A DNA stretch of 64,000 bases from Marinirhabdus sp963793275 (GCA_963793275.1 CAWBZL010000004.1:744001-808000), one strand, 5' to 3'. Positions 24,293 through 34,043 are shown, counted from the stretch's first letter. The notes: a model not told the origin generated them from the sequence alone. A program made the numbers and translations.

Positions 24293-26347
24293 CTATTTAA
24301 GTGTAAAGGCTCCCTTTGTACCCGTGTGGTGAAAAGGGAGTTTCCTTTTTTTACACGTTTTTCGCCATCGGTATACGTAGCTTTTATAATTAGTGCCGTC
24401 TGCTATTATTTGTTCGGGTTGCAGGCTGTCTATAAGTTGCTCTAAGTTTACCGTTGGGCTTTGCGTTAAAAGAATGATGTTTGTTTCAGAGTTTTTGGGA
24501 TATACACCCAGGCTGTCCAAAACCAGTATTTTTTTTTGTTGAAAGGTAAAATACTTCGGTAGTATTTCTTCAGAAGAAAACGCGATGTTAGTGGCCGTTC
24601 TATAACTTTTTATAGGATAGTTTGCTGAAATTTCCAATGCGACAGTATCGGTTTTTAAAATGGTGAGTTGTTTATTTTCTTTAATGCTTAGTAATGAGTT
24701 TCGACTTTTATTATAGATGACCATTTCAGTATAGCCAGCCTGCCTCTTCTCCCAAATTAATAGCACAACGAGTAATGAAACTGAAGCAAAGCAATACAAC
24801 AATCTTTTATAACTATATTGTTTCCATAGCAACACAAGGCGCACTAAGAGCAGATAACTTCCTGCCACCAGCAACCCTGAAAATGGTATATCCTGAAATA
24901 GAAAGGCATCTTGTCGTGCTACCCACGAGATAAAATTGTTCAATAGGGTGAGGCAGTAGTTATATCCTTCGGCAAAAAAATCGGGTAGCGCGTTGCAGCC
25001 AGCCAGGATAACAAGTACAATGCCGCTCGCCAGTAAAATACCAAGTACGGGAAGTATCACAATATTGGTGAGAAAAAACAAGCCCGGGAATTGATGGAAA
25101 TAAAATAAACTAAGCGGGATAATACCCAATTGTGCAGCGATAGTCACCGTTATAATTCCCCAGAATAACCTGTCAAGATAAAATCTGGGTTGATAAAGTT
25201 TATACAATTTCGGCTGTATCCAGAGAATCGCAAAGACTGCCAAATAACTCAATTGAAACCCAACGTGGAATAACCAGGCAGGTCTTACCAGTAATAACAG
25301 AAAGAAGGATAAAAACAACGTATTAAAACTATTAGTAGGGCGTTTAATAGCTGTAGCGAACGTAAAAAATGAAAACATAGTCACCGCCCGCACGACAGAT
25401 GGAGACAACCCCGCCATAACCGCAAACCCCCAAAGCAGTAACACAATAAAAAAACTTCTGGCCAAACTTCCGTATCTTAGGTAGGTAAGCGGTTTAAAAA
25501 GGAATAGTAAGATAAAATAGAGAATCCCCACGTGCAATCCCGAAACTGCCAGAATATGAATGGCGCCCGCCGCCGCATAATCGTTGTAAAGATTTTTGTC
25601 AATATCGCGACGCTGTCCTAAAACCAGCGCTTGTAAAATGCTTCGCTCGTTGGTCTCGAGTGGAGTTTTTTTAAGTTTGGTAATGAGGTGATTTCTGCTT
25701 TTTTCTGAAAAACCTATGAGTGTTGTTGTTCCTTTTTTTGAAATAATAATATCGTGTTGTTTAGATTGTAGTTGTCCATAGACACCGAGAATTTTCATAT
25801 AATTGGCATAATTAAACTGGTGCGGATTTTTAGGCTCCCGTACAGCTTGAAAATGACCCGAAATAAGAAGTACATCGTCCACGGCAAGTACGTTTTGTAG
25901 CGAGTCTTTCTGAATGTGTAATAAGATTTTTCCTTGTGATTTTAGTTTGTTAATCGCTTGTACTTCGGCTATATATTTTATGTTGAAAGTATCTGGTTTT
26001 AAAAGTTCAAGGATCTTTAATTGAAATATTGTGCTTTTAGAAGGTGAAGGCAGCTGCGTGAAATGATTACTTTGAGCTCTGGGAAGCCGTAGCGAATAAT
26101 TTGCATAACCCATTAAAAAGAAGAGTAAACAAACTAAAACACCGAACACAGGAGTAGGTTCCAGTCGTTTCTTATTCCAAAGCCACGTTATACAAAGCAA
26201 GCTAACCACCACAGCTAACAAAATAAATAGTGTGGGTATAGTAAAGAAGAAGTTAGTAGAAAGGTCCAGCCAATAGCCGGTACCTATGCCTAAAGCAAGA
26301 CATACCGCAAAGCGAACTACCGAAAAATTTACATAAGAAACTCCCAT
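24293..26347 (-). CDS. comEC: ComEC/Rec2-family DNA channel protein, without a recognisable metallo-beta-lactamase domain
   Basis: This 684-residue protein has an N-terminal DUF4131-like region (about residues 30-200). It is followed by the multi-helix Competence domain, with HILAVSGLHVGILYF and VRAVTMFSFF as its clear signatures (about residues 255-520). The C-terminal 150 residues have none of the HxHxDH residues of the metallo-beta-lactamase part found in Bacillus ComEC. Bacteroidota proteins of this type are often so reduced. ComEC moves single-stranded DNA across the inner membrane in natural transformation, so DNA uptake is possible in this strain. Confidence 0.88.
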   Translation of the reverse strand: MGVSYVNFSVVRFAVCLALGIGTGYWLDLSTNFFFTIPTLFILLAVVVSLLCITWLWNKKRLEPTPVFGVLVCLLFFLMGYANYSLRLPRAQSNHFTQLPSPSKSTIFQLKILELLKPDTFNIKYIAEVQAINKLKSQGKILLHIQKDSLQNVLAVDDVLLISGHFQAVREPKNPHQFNYANYMKILGVYGQLQSKQHDIIISKKGTTTLIGFSEKSRNHLITKLKKTPLETNERSILQALVLGQRRDIDKNLYNDYAAAGAIHILAVSGLHVGILYFILLFLFKPLTYLRYGSLARSFFIVLLLWGFAVMAGLSPSVVRAVTMFSFFTFATAIKRPTNSFNTLFLSFFLLLLVRPAWLFHVGFQLSYLAVFAILWIQPKLYKLYQPRFYLDRLFWGIITVTIAAQLGIIPLSLFYFHQFPGLFFLTNIVILPVLGILLASGIVLVILAGCNALPDFFAEGYNYCLTLLNNFISWVARQDAFLFQDIPFSGLLVAGSYLLLVRLVLLWKQYSYKRLLYCFASVSLLVVLLIWEKRQAGYTEMVIYNKSRNSLLSIKENKQLTILKTDTVALEISANYPIKSYRTATNIAFSSEEILPKYFTFQQKKILVLDSLGVYPKNSETNIILLTQSPTVNLEQLIDSLQPEQIIADGTNYKSYVYRWRKTCKKRKLPFHHTGTKGAFTLK

Positions 26348-26411
26348 AAAACTGTGAGGCGTTGAAACCTTTAGTGCCAGGGAGTTGTTTTAAAGATAAA
26401 GATAGTGAATT

Positions 26412-26924
26412 TTATAATATACGCCGCGCCTGTACAAATGCATCATTCCAATACGCTTCAGAAATATCGCTAATGATCACACCTCTTGATGTGGTGGAAT
26501 GTATAAATTTTAAAACCCCACTTTTATTATATACCACCAATCCTACGTGGTTTATTACATTTTTACTTTTGTTAGTTTGAAAAAAAACAAGGTCTCCTTC
26601 TTCAACTTTTAGTAGGGAAACACGGCTACCTTGTTCGGCCATATCCCGGGAAATTCTGGGTAACGTAATATTCTCCTTTGCAAAAGAGGTATACACCAGT
26701 CCGGAGCAATCCATCCCTTTTTTTGTAGTGCCGCCAAACTTGTATCGTGTGCCTTCGAAGGTTTTGGCGTATTTTATAATCTTTCCGGCTGTCCCGGCAG
26801 TACTACTAGTGGTTTTTACCGTTTTGGTAGTTCGTGTTTTCTTTTTATAGGTAGTACTTTTTTTAGAAGACCCACAAGAGGCCAAAAAGAGTGTGAGGAG
26901 AAGTATGGGTAGTAGTTTTTTCAT
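26412..26924 (-). CDS. NlpC/P60 (C40) cell-wall peptidase, lipoprotein
   Basis: This 170-residue protein has a lipoprotein signal (LPILLLTLFLASCGSSKKST), a Lys/Thr-rich linker and a C-terminal NlpC/P60 domain. The catalytic Cys lies in KGMDCSGLVYTSF, the His in NVINHVGLVVYN, and a third residue (His) in KFIHSTTSRGV. C40 enzymes cut D-Glu-diaminopimelate type bonds in peptidoglycan stem peptides. Its length is short but complete. It lies divergent to a small unknown gene and 64 bases from comEC. Confidence 0.88.
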   Translation of the reverse strand: MKKLLPILLLTLFLASCGSSKKSTTYKKKTRTTKTVKTTSSTAGTAGKIIKYAKTFEGTRYKFGGTTKKGMDCSGLVYTSFAKENITLPRISRDMAEQGSRVSLLKVEEGDLVFFQTNKSKNVINHVGLVVYNKSGVLKFIHSTTSRGVIISDISEAYWNDAFVQARRIL

Positions 26925-27098
26925 AGTGTTGCCCTTAGAGACGAGTTATGTTAGATTCGGTGTTATAAAAATAACAACCAATTACGTGCTATTTCAAAAT
27001 ATTGAGAACACTTATTAAAACGAAGTTAACAATGGTTTCTTACCTCTTTAAGTCTAAAAATTCAATCTTTTATTGAAAATTTAATATCTTTAACTATC

Positions 27099-27458
27099 AT
27101 GTTTTATTCAAATCATTTAGTTGGATCAGCTATCTATAGTGATGAATATATTGCTAGCACGTATGTGTTTTTGATCTTTGCGTGCTATATTCTGTATAGA
27201 TTTCACAAAAAACTAAATCTGAAAAAACGTTCTTCAGATTTTAACAATGCTAAAACGCATACGATGGATAACTATACATTCAGTTTTACAAATACCGATA
27301 TAGCTATTACAAGTAGCTCAAAAAAAATAGGAATTTTCACGAAGATGGTAGTGTGGGGTTTAATAGCGCTTTTTGTAGTTACGCCTATTTATTCGATGAT
27401 ACCTAAACTGGAGCCTATATATTATTATGCGAATAGTTGTTTTGGTTTTTACCCATAG
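27099..27458 (+). CDS. Hypothetical membrane protein, convergent overlap with lpxB
   Basis: This is a 119-residue frame with two hydrophobic segments (TYVFLIFACYILYRF and MVVWGLIALFVVTPIYSMI) and a soluble loop between them. I recognise no family. It overlaps the 3' end of lpxB on the other strand by 44 bases, which weakens confidence in either its end or its reality. A promoter-like TTAATATCTTTA lies just upstream of the ATG. Continuous reading and membrane-like composition suggest a gene. Confidence 0.45.
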   Translation: MFYSNHLVGSAIYSDEYIASTYVFLIFACYILYRFHKKLNLKKRSSDFNNAKTHTMDNYTFSFTNTDIAITSSSKKIGIFTKMVVWGLIALFVVTPIYSMIPKLEPIYYYANSCFGFYP

Positions 27459-28560
27459 TTTTCGCCGTAATTAACTTAGCAACCTTCTCGCTGGCACCTT
27501 TTCCGCCTAATTTTTGTTCCAGATCATAATACTCTAAAAACAATTTCGCCCGTTCGTATTCGTCTAATATTTTTGTAAGCTCTTTTTTAAGATTTACCGA
27601 GTTTAATTCACCCTGAATAAGCTCTTTTACCACTTCTTTATCGGCAATAAGATTTACCAGTGAAATATACTTCAGCGTGATAATGCGCTTGGCAATTTGA
27701 TACGAGATAGCACTCCCTTTGTAACAAACTACCTGGGGTACTTTAAACAAAGCTGTTTCCAGCGTAGCAGTTCCCGAAGTCACCAAAGCTGCAGAAGACA
27801 AGCTTAACAGATCGTATGTTTTGTTTGAGATAAATTTTACGTTCTGTTGTTTTAAGAATGTGTTATAAAACGAAATATCCTGACTGGGCGCACCAGCGAT
27901 CACAAATTGATACCCGGGAAACCCTGAAACCACACTTAGCATTACGGAAAGCATTTTATTGATTTCCTGTTTACGGCTTCCGGGCAGTAGGGCAATAATA
28001 GGTCGCTCATCCAACCCATGTGCGGTTTTAAACTGAATAGGATCTACCTGATCTCTATCTGCAATGGCATCAATTAACGGGTGTCCTACAAAATGCACAG
28101 GATAGTTGTATTGTTTGTAAAAACCTTCTACAAAAGGCAACACAACATACATATGGTCTATGGTGGCTTTAATGTTTTTTACGCGGCTGGCGCGAGATGC
28201 CCAAACCTGCGGACTTATATAATAATGTGTTTTGTACCCTTTTGGTTTTGCCCATTTTGCGATGCGAAGATTGAAACCGGAGTTGTCTATAAAAATCAGT
28301 GCGTCGGGTTTAAACGTTTCGATATCCTTTTTGCATTGCGTAATAAATTTGAAGATCTTTCTTAGGTTCATTACTACTTCAGAAAAACCCATAAAGGCTC
28401 GTTCTTTATAATGTGTCACAAGTGTTCCGCCAACTTCCTGCATTAAGTCACCACCCCAAAACCGAATAGCGGCGTCAGGATCTTCTTTAAATAGCGCTTT
28501 CATCAAATTGGCGCCGTGTAAATCGCCAGATGCTTCGCCTGCAAGAATATAATATTTCAT
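27415..28560 (-). CDS. lpxB: Lipid-A-disaccharide synthase
   Basis: This 381-residue glycosyltransferase (GT19) joins lipid X and UDP-diacylglucosamine to make the lipid A disaccharide at the inner membrane. Motifs: the N-terminal LAGEASGDLHGANLM, YYISPQVWASR (about residue 120), HFVGHPLIDAI and LLPGSRKQEI, all typical of LpxB. The C-terminal end SHNNI reaches past the usual family end by a few residues. It is the last gene of an operon, with the small membrane gene 15 bases and surE further upstream. Confidence 0.95.
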   Translation of the reverse strand: MKYYILAGEASGDLHGANLMKALFKEDPDAAIRFWGGDLMQEVGGTLVTHYKERAFMGFSEVVMNLRKIFKFITQCKKDIETFKPDALIFIDNSGFNLRIAKWAKPKGYKTHYYISPQVWASRASRVKNIKATIDHMYVVLPFVEGFYKQYNYPVHFVGHPLIDAIADRDQVDPIQFKTAHGLDERPIIALLPGSRKQEINKMLSVMLSVVSGFPGYQFVIAGAPSQDISFYNTFLKQQNVKFISNKTYDLLSLSSAALVTSGTATLETALFKVPQVVCYKGSAISYQIAKRIITLKYISLVNLIADKEVVKELIQGELNSVNLKKELTKILDEYERAKLFLEYYDLEQKLGGKGASEKVAKLITAKTMGKNQNNYSHNNI

Positions 28561-28575
28561 GTACTTAAAATAGGC

Positions 28576-28896
28576 TTAAATATACAGCAAAGAAACACTA
28601 TGTTGCCAATAAAACTTAGCCGCAAAAATCAGGATTGCTGCAACAAGCGTAGCCATAATGACACCGCGAGCACGGTAATAGCGGTTCTTTTTTAGAAAAA
28701 AGAAGAATAACAACAGGTTCAGTAAAGCTCCTAAGCCTATAATATTTCCTAAAACATCTTCCTCCAATGCAACTTCCAGCGTGGTTTTTATGCTGTATTT
28801 CGAGAATATTAAAATGTATAACAGGCTTCCAATAAAATTAGTAAGAATCCCTAATACAAAACCAATGGCGATATTTTTTCCTATGTTTCTTTTCAT
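28576..28896 (-). CDS. Small membrane protein between surE and lpxB
   Basis: This 106-residue protein has three hydrophobic helices (AIGFVLGILTNFIGSLLYIL, ALLNLLLFFFFLKKN and IMATLVAAILIFAAK). I chose ATG 28896 because it overlaps the surE stop codon (ATGA), a common coupling signal; ATG 28908 would add four residues and overlap surE more. It lies between surE and lpxB. No family function is known to me. Confidence 0.75.
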   Translation of the reverse strand: MKRNIGKNIAIGFVLGILTNFIGSLLYILIFSKYSIKTTLEVALEEDVLGNIIGLGALLNLLLFFFFLKKNRYYRARGVIMATLVAAILIFAAKFYWQHSVSLLYI

Positions 28897-29672
28897 GATA
28901 GCTCCCATGAATTAATGTCCTTAATGGCGTGATGTGCCGTTAAATCAAATTGCACAGGGACTATAGATACAAAATTGTTTGCCAATGCCCACTCATCGGT
29001 ATCTTCGCCTTTATCTTCGTTTACAAATTCGCCAGTAAGCCAGTAATAATCACGTCCTAACGGGTTGGTTCGCTTGTCAAAATTTTCGATCCAATGTGCG
29101 TTTGCCTGACGACATACTTTTAGTCCTTTCAATTCTTTCGCTGTGGCTTTTGGGAAATTTACGTTTAAAACTACTCCTTTTGGTAAGCCGTTCTTCAAAC
29201 ACTCTTCGGCTACTTGTTTCACGTATTTTTTTACAGGCTCAAAATCTGCATCCAGGCTGTAATCCAATAAAGAAAATCCAATAGAAGGAATCCCCTGCGT
29301 ACCGGCTTCAACGGCTGCGCTCATAGTACCACTGTAAATCACATTTATTGAAGAGTTGCTGCCGTGGTTTATGCCGCTTACACAAAGGTCTGGTTTACGT
29401 TTTAGTAGTTCGTTTACCGCAAGTTTTACACAATCTGCAGGCGTACCACTACAACTATATTCCTCCTGTGGCTCGTCTTTATGTACTTTTACTTTATCGC
29501 AATAGAGCGTGTCATTAATAGTAATTGCGTGGCCCATCCCGCTTTGTGGAGAGTCTGGAGCAACTACGCACACGTCGCCTAAAGTGTTCATGACTTCAAT
29601 GAGCGCGCGTATTCCTGGTGCGGTGATACCATCGTCATTGGTGACTAAAATAAGAGGTTTTTTTTTCGCCAT
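28893..29672 (-). CDS. surE: 5'/3'-nucleotidase SurE
   Basis: This 259-residue phosphatase removes phosphate from nucleoside monophosphates and related molecules, using a divalent metal. The metal-binding motif is LVTNDDGITAPGI at the start, with PDSPQSGMGHAIT and the SGINHGSN motif following. I chose ATG 29672 (MAKKKPLILVTNDD) over the longer frame from 29762, whose first 30 residues look non-coding. It is the first gene of the surE, membrane protein, lpxB operon. Confidence 0.93.
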   Translation of the reverse strand: MAKKKPLILVTNDDGITAPGIRALIEVMNTLGDVCVVAPDSPQSGMGHAITINDTLYCDKVKVHKDEPQEEYSCSGTPADCVKLAVNELLKRKPDLCVSGINHGSNSSINVIYSGTMSAAVEAGTQGIPSIGFSLLDYSLDADFEPVKKYVKQVAEECLKNGLPKGVVLNVNFPKATAKELKGLKVCRQANAHWIENFDKRTNPLGRDYYWLTGEFVNEDKGEDTDEWALANNFVSIVPVQFDLTAHHAIKDINSWELS

Positions 29673-29841
29673 TTTCAATATACTAAGATTGCAAAAATAC
29701 AGTTTATAATTAGGAAGACCGAAGCGCCGTTGCTGAAAATTTGCAATACAACCGTTTAACAAAACATTAGTACCCTAAGGTATTCTTGGCACGGTTTTTT
29801 ATCTATTTTTAGAGTTCTAAAAAAATTGGACAATGCATTTT

Positions 29842-32007
29842 ATGAAAAAGAATATAAAAATTTTATTTATTGGAGTAGTAATGGCTGTGACCTCTTGCAG
29901 TTTTGCTACCAAAGAATTTAACGATCCAGATAAAGATAAGGTATTGTTAGACCTTATTACTTATGTTTTAGAGAAAGGACATTATAGCCCGGCAGATATG
30001 AATGATGCCTTCAGTATTGGTGTGTATGAAGATTTTATTAACGCAATGGATCCATTAAAAAGATACTTTCTGGCATCGGATATTGAAGAGTTCAGCAAAT
30101 ACAGAACTTCTATAGACGACCAGATAAAAAGTAAGGATCTTACCTTTTTCAATACCGTTTACGATCGTTTTACAAAACGAAATGAAGAAGGAAAGAAGCG
30201 TTATAAAAAAGTGTTGGAAATGCCTTTTGATTATAGCGTTAGCGAAAAAATAAATGTTGACTATGATAATTTAGAATACGTGAAAACTGAAAAGGAAATG
30301 GTAGACCGTTGGAGACAACAGCTTAAATTTTCTACGCTTTCCAATTATTACGATTTAGTTGAAGAAAAAGATAATTCGGCGAAAGCAAAGAAAGAGGCCG
30401 AAGACAAAGGTGAAGAGTACTCCCCTTCAGAAAATGCAAATTTGACCAAAACCGAAATTGAAGAAAAATCCAGAACACAAACAAAAACATCACTAGATGA
30501 GTATTTCGAATTTACTGACGATCTGGAACGTAAGGATTATTTCGCTACATTTTTAACAACTGTAGTAGAAGAATTTGATCCCCATACCAACTATTTTGCG
30601 CCACCAGACCGGGATCGTTTCGACCTGCGAATGAGTGGAAAGCTGGAAGGTATTGGAGCGCGTCTTCAAAAAAAGAACGACTATATAAAAGTAGTAGATG
30701 TTATTAGTGGCGGACCAGCCTGGAGAGGTGAGCACGTTGAAGTAGGCGACCTTATTACAAAAGTACGCCAGGAAGACGAGAAAGAAGCGGTTAGTGTTGT
30801 AGGAATGCGTGTAGACGATGCCGTAAAGCTCATAAAAGGACCTAAGGGGACTAAAGTTACCCTTACCATAAAAGGTGTAGACGGTACCACCCGTGACGAA
30901 ACCATTACAAGAGATGTTGTAGAGATTGAGGAAACCTACGCAAAGTCTGCCGTTATTGGAAAAACTGATAAAAAGTTTGGTCTTATTAATTTGCCGGCGT
31001 TCTATTTCGATATGGAAAATTATAAGGAACGTAATTCTGCCAGCGATGTGAAGAGAGAAATTGAGCGTCTTAAAGAAGAAGGCGTAGAAGGATTGGTGCT
31101 GGATCTTCGGAATAATGGAGGTGGTTCCTTGAGAACTGCTGTGGATATTGCAGGATTATTTATTAAAGATGGGCCGGTGGTTCAGGTTTCCAGTAGCGAT
31201 GGAAGAGAAGTGCTTGAAGATAAAGACAGTTCTATATTATGGGATGGTCCTTTGGTAATTTTGGTAAATGAATTATCTGCTTCTGCTTCCGAGATCTTAG
31301 CGGCAGCAATGCAGGATTATAAGCGTGCAATTATTATTGGTAGTAAGCAATCTTACGGAAAAGGAACCGTACAAAACTTAGTGGATCTTAACCAATGGTT
31401 ACGTAAAAATGATATGGGAGATATGGGCGCGCTTAAGGTGACAACCCAAAAATTTTATCGTGTAAATGGTGGGTCTACCCAATTGGAAGGTGTAAAGAGC
31501 GACGTGGTGATGCCGGACCGTTTTAGCTATATAGATGTAGGAGAACGTGATTATGACAACCCACTGCCTTATGATAAGATAGCCCCGGCCAATTATGATT
31601 TGTGGGAGGGTAACGGAGATTTTGACGAAGCTATTTCAAAGAGTAAAGCAAGAATGGCAAAAAGTGAGCAATTATCTTTAATTGAAGAAAACGCACAATG
31701 GATCAAAAAACGTCGGGATGAGCTGGACGTTACTTTAAATTTTGACGAATATTATGCTGAAATCGAAAAGCGTAAGAATGAAACTGAAAAGTTTGATGCC
31801 ATTGACGAATACGATAATAAGTTGAACTATACATCGCTTCCAGACGAAGTTGCTTTAATGCGTCAGGATACAACGCTAAGAGAAAAGCGCAAAAGATGGC
31901 ATAAAAGTCTTGCAAAAGATATTTATGTAGAGGAAGCTATCAATGTCTTGGAAGATTTAAATAATTCCAGGATTAAAACTAAAAAAGTAGCGAATATTAA
32001 AAATTAG
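29842..32007 (+). CDS. Tail-specific carboxy-terminal processing protease, Prc type
   Basis: This 721-residue periplasmic Ser/Lys protease (S41) degrades proteins by recognising their C-termini. Its lipoprotein signal is GVVMAVTSCSF. A helical N-terminal region precedes a PDZ domain (about residues 240-330, RMSGKLEGIGARLQKKNDYI). The catalytic core includes VLVNELSASASEILAAAMQD with the Ser and QSYGKGTVQ with the Lys. The C-terminal helical extension (DUF3340) is typical of Prc from Bacteroidota. ATG 29842 is chosen; ATG 29833 adds three residues. A strong terminator follows. Confidence 0.92.
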   Translation: MKKNIKILFIGVVMAVTSCSFATKEFNDPDKDKVLLDLITYVLEKGHYSPADMNDAFSIGVYEDFINAMDPLKRYFLASDIEEFSKYRTSIDDQIKSKDLTFFNTVYDRFTKRNEEGKKRYKKVLEMPFDYSVSEKINVDYDNLEYVKTEKEMVDRWRQQLKFSTLSNYYDLVEEKDNSAKAKKEAEDKGEEYSPSENANLTKTEIEEKSRTQTKTSLDEYFEFTDDLERKDYFATFLTTVVEEFDPHTNYFAPPDRDRFDLRMSGKLEGIGARLQKKNDYIKVVDVISGGPAWRGEHVEVGDLITKVRQEDEKEAVSVVGMRVDDAVKLIKGPKGTKVTLTIKGVDGTTRDETITRDVVEIEETYAKSAVIGKTDKKFGLINLPAFYFDMENYKERNSASDVKREIERLKEEGVEGLVLDLRNNGGGSLRTAVDIAGLFIKDGPVVQVSSSDGREVLEDKDSSILWDGPLVILVNELSASASEILAAAMQDYKRAIIIGSKQSYGKGTVQNLVDLNQWLRKNDMGDMGALKVTTQKFYRVNGGSTQLEGVKSDVVMPDRFSYIDVGERDYDNPLPYDKIAPANYDLWEGNGDFDEAISKSKARMAKSEQLSLIEENAQWIKKRRDELDVTLNFDEYYAEIEKRKNETEKFDAIDEYDNKLNYTSLPDEVALMRQDTTLREKRKRWHKSLAKDIYVEEAINVLEDLNNSRIKTKKVANIKN

Positions 32008-32062
32008 AAATCGCACATGACCGGGTGGAGCGCAGTCAAAACCAAACGGAATTAAAGAATAT

Positions 32063-32101
32063 AAAACCTGTCCAACAATGAAAAGTTGGACAGGTTTTTT
32101 T
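32063..32101 (+). terminator. Terminator after the tail-specific protease
   Basis: A 14-bp stem, AAAACCTGTCCAAC (32063-32076) and GTTGGACAGGTTTT (32085-32098), is followed by T residues. The permease gene starts 13 bases after it. Confidence 0.88.
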
Positions 32102-32114
32102 GTAGTTTTATGCG

Positions 32115-33221
32115 GTGAAAAACAGGTCTGCTTCGCTTACTAAAATTGCCCTTCAAAAGTTTAAGAAAAACTTTTGGGGTATGTTTAGTTTGTTATTTTT
32201 AGTACTGTGTACATTGGTCGCTATTTTTGCGTATGCTATTGCTCCGGACGATTCTGAAAATGCAAACCAGATGCATTTATCCATACATTCCAAAGCTCCA
32301 GGATTTACAGTGGAACTATTGACGATACCATCGGCAGCAGAAAAGACTGATGGATTTTCATCTTTTTTTTTCGGAAAAAAGACTACAGCTTCAGAAATTC
32401 CTATTTCAGCCTATAAAACTACTCCCAACGGAATCCTAATCACCGAATATTCAGGAGACGCAACCGATGGGCTTCAGAAGGAATATAAAACAGCACTCTT
32501 TCCGAAGGTGGAATCTGCCGAAGTTATTTCAGCCATGTATGTTTCAGAAAAGAAATTTTTATTAGGTACCGATAAATACGGGCGTGATTTATTAAGCAGA
32601 ATGCTGGTGGGGATTCGTATTTCGCTGGCTATTGGTTTTGTCGCGGTATTTATTTCGCTCGTAATTGGAATTACTTTGGGAGCAATTGCTGGGTATTTTG
32701 GCGGTAAAGTAGATGCTGCTATCATGTGGCTTATTAATGTTACCTGGTCTATCCCTACGCTACTTTTGGTTATTGCAATTACACTTGCACTGGGAAAGGG
32801 CTTCTGGCAGGTTTTTATTGCAGTAGGGCTTACTATGTGGGTTGAGGTGGCGCGTGTGGTGCGTGGGCAGGTGATGGGTGTAAAGCAAATGCAGTTTGTT
32901 ACCGCAGCACGGGCATTGGGCTATACAGATTTTAGAATCATTTCAAAACATATTTTGCCAAATGCAATGGCGCCTGTGATTATTATTTCGGCAGCAAATT
33001 TTGCCGGAGCTATTTTAATTGAAAGTGGACTCAGTTTTCTGGGAATTGGCGCGCAGCCCCCTATGCCAAGCTGGGGCGGGATCATTAAAGATCATTATAG
33101 TTACATAATCTTAGGAAAACCATTTTTAGCGATCATTCCCGGGCTAGCCATTATGAGTTTAGTGACCGCTTTTATGCTAATTGGGAATGCGCTTAGAGAT
33201 GCGTTGGATGTGAAAACTTAA
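32115..33221 (+). CDS. DppC/OppC-type ABC permease
   Basis: This 368-residue inner-membrane permease has an N-terminal helix, a long extracytoplasmic segment and then the conserved LGTDKYGRDLLSRMLVG motif and the EAA loop AARALGYTDFRIISKHILPN (about residue 265), the ATPase docking site. Such proteins pair with a DppB-like permease, ATPases and a binding protein to import peptides or nickel. No partner lies in the window. The start is GTG 32115; no ATG lies near it. Confidence 0.87.
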   Translation: MKNRSASLTKIALQKFKKNFWGMFSLLFLVLCTLVAIFAYAIAPDDSENANQMHLSIHSKAPGFTVELLTIPSAAEKTDGFSSFFFGKKTTASEIPISAYKTTPNGILITEYSGDATDGLQKEYKTALFPKVESAEVISAMYVSEKKFLLGTDKYGRDLLSRMLVGIRISLAIGFVAVFISLVIGITLGAIAGYFGGKVDAAIMWLINVTWSIPTLLLVIAITLALGKGFWQVFIAVGLTMWVEVARVVRGQVMGVKQMQFVTAARALGYTDFRIISKHILPNAMAPVIIISAANFAGAILIESGLSFLGIGAQPPMPSWGGIIKDHYSYIILGKPFLAIIPGLAIMSLVTAFMLIGNALRDALDVKT

Positions 33222-33233
33222 ATTGAATCGTAA

Positions 33234-34043
33234 ATGAACCGAAAATACCTATACCCACTCCTTATAATTTTGGTGACTATCGCCCTCTATTTTGGCGAAA
33301 AATACGTTGATAAGCAAAATGAAGACTACCCAAATACAACTACCATAAACAAAAGTTACTCTGAATTTGACGATCGTTTTTTACCAACTTCAACCACGGG
33401 CGTTATTGTTTCACATCAATACTACACCTTATCGTATTCCGAAACTCATGAGCAAGCAGAATGGGTGGCGTATGAATTGAAAAAAAACCAGATTAAAAAC
33501 AGCGATTTTAAACGTCCCTACTTTGTAGAAGATAAAAGTATAGCCTCCGGCTCTGCCGATTGGCGAAATTATAAAAATTCCGGATATGACAGAGGCCATT
33601 TACTACCCGTCGCAGATCGCGAGTTTGACTATGACGCCTATCACGAGACATTTTTAACGAGTAATATAAGTCCGCAAAACAGAGCGTTTAATGGGGGAAT
33701 CTGGAATAAACTGGAACAAAAAACACGCTATTGGGCGAAAAAAAATGACGGTGTTTTTGTAATTACAGGAGGTGTCCTGGAAGAGGGATTGCCAACTATA
33801 GGCGACGAAAATGTTTCGGTTCCAAACCAATTTTATAAAATAATCTTCGACAAGGGAAGTGGTAAGGCTGGGTATAAAGTATTGGCTTTTTTAATTCCTA
33901 ATGAGCCAACAGATAAGTCCTTTTACGAATACGCAGTTGCAGTAGATGAGATAGAAGCCAAAACGGGGATCGATTTCTTTTCGCAGTTTTCGAAAGCCGT
34001 ACAGGAAAAGTTGGAAAGTGGTGTGGATAGGAAAGGGTGGTGA
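33234..34043 (+). CDS. DNA/RNA non-specific endonuclease (NucA family)
   Basis: This 269-residue protein has an N-terminal signal or anchor helix (YLYPLLIILVTIALYFGE). Its beta-beta-alpha-metal nuclease domain has the catalytic motif GYDRGHLLPVADREF (about residues 120-134) and the metal-binding Asn in SNISPQNRAFNGGIWNKLE. It would cut DNA and RNA outside the cytoplasm, for food or defence. It starts 13 bases after the permease stop, so the two may be co-transcribed. Confidence 0.9.
   Translation: MNRKYLYPLLIILVTIALYFGEKYVDKQNEDYPNTTTINKSYSEFDDRFLPTSTTGVIVSHQYYTLSYSETHEQAEWVAYELKKNQIKNSDFKRPYFVEDKSIASGSADWRNYKNSGYDRGHLLPVADREFDYDAYHETFLTSNISPQNRAFNGGIWNKLEQKTRYWAKKNDGVFVITGGVLEEGLPTIGDENVSVPNQFYKIIFDKGSGKAGYKVLAFLIPNEPTDKSFYEYAVAVDEIEAKTGIDFFSQFSKAVQEKLESGVDRKGW

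Noticed and set aside
29673..29762. Longer surE frame with 30 more residues
   Set aside because: The extra part has no family similarity, and MAKKKPLILVTNDD at 29672 is the normal SurE start.
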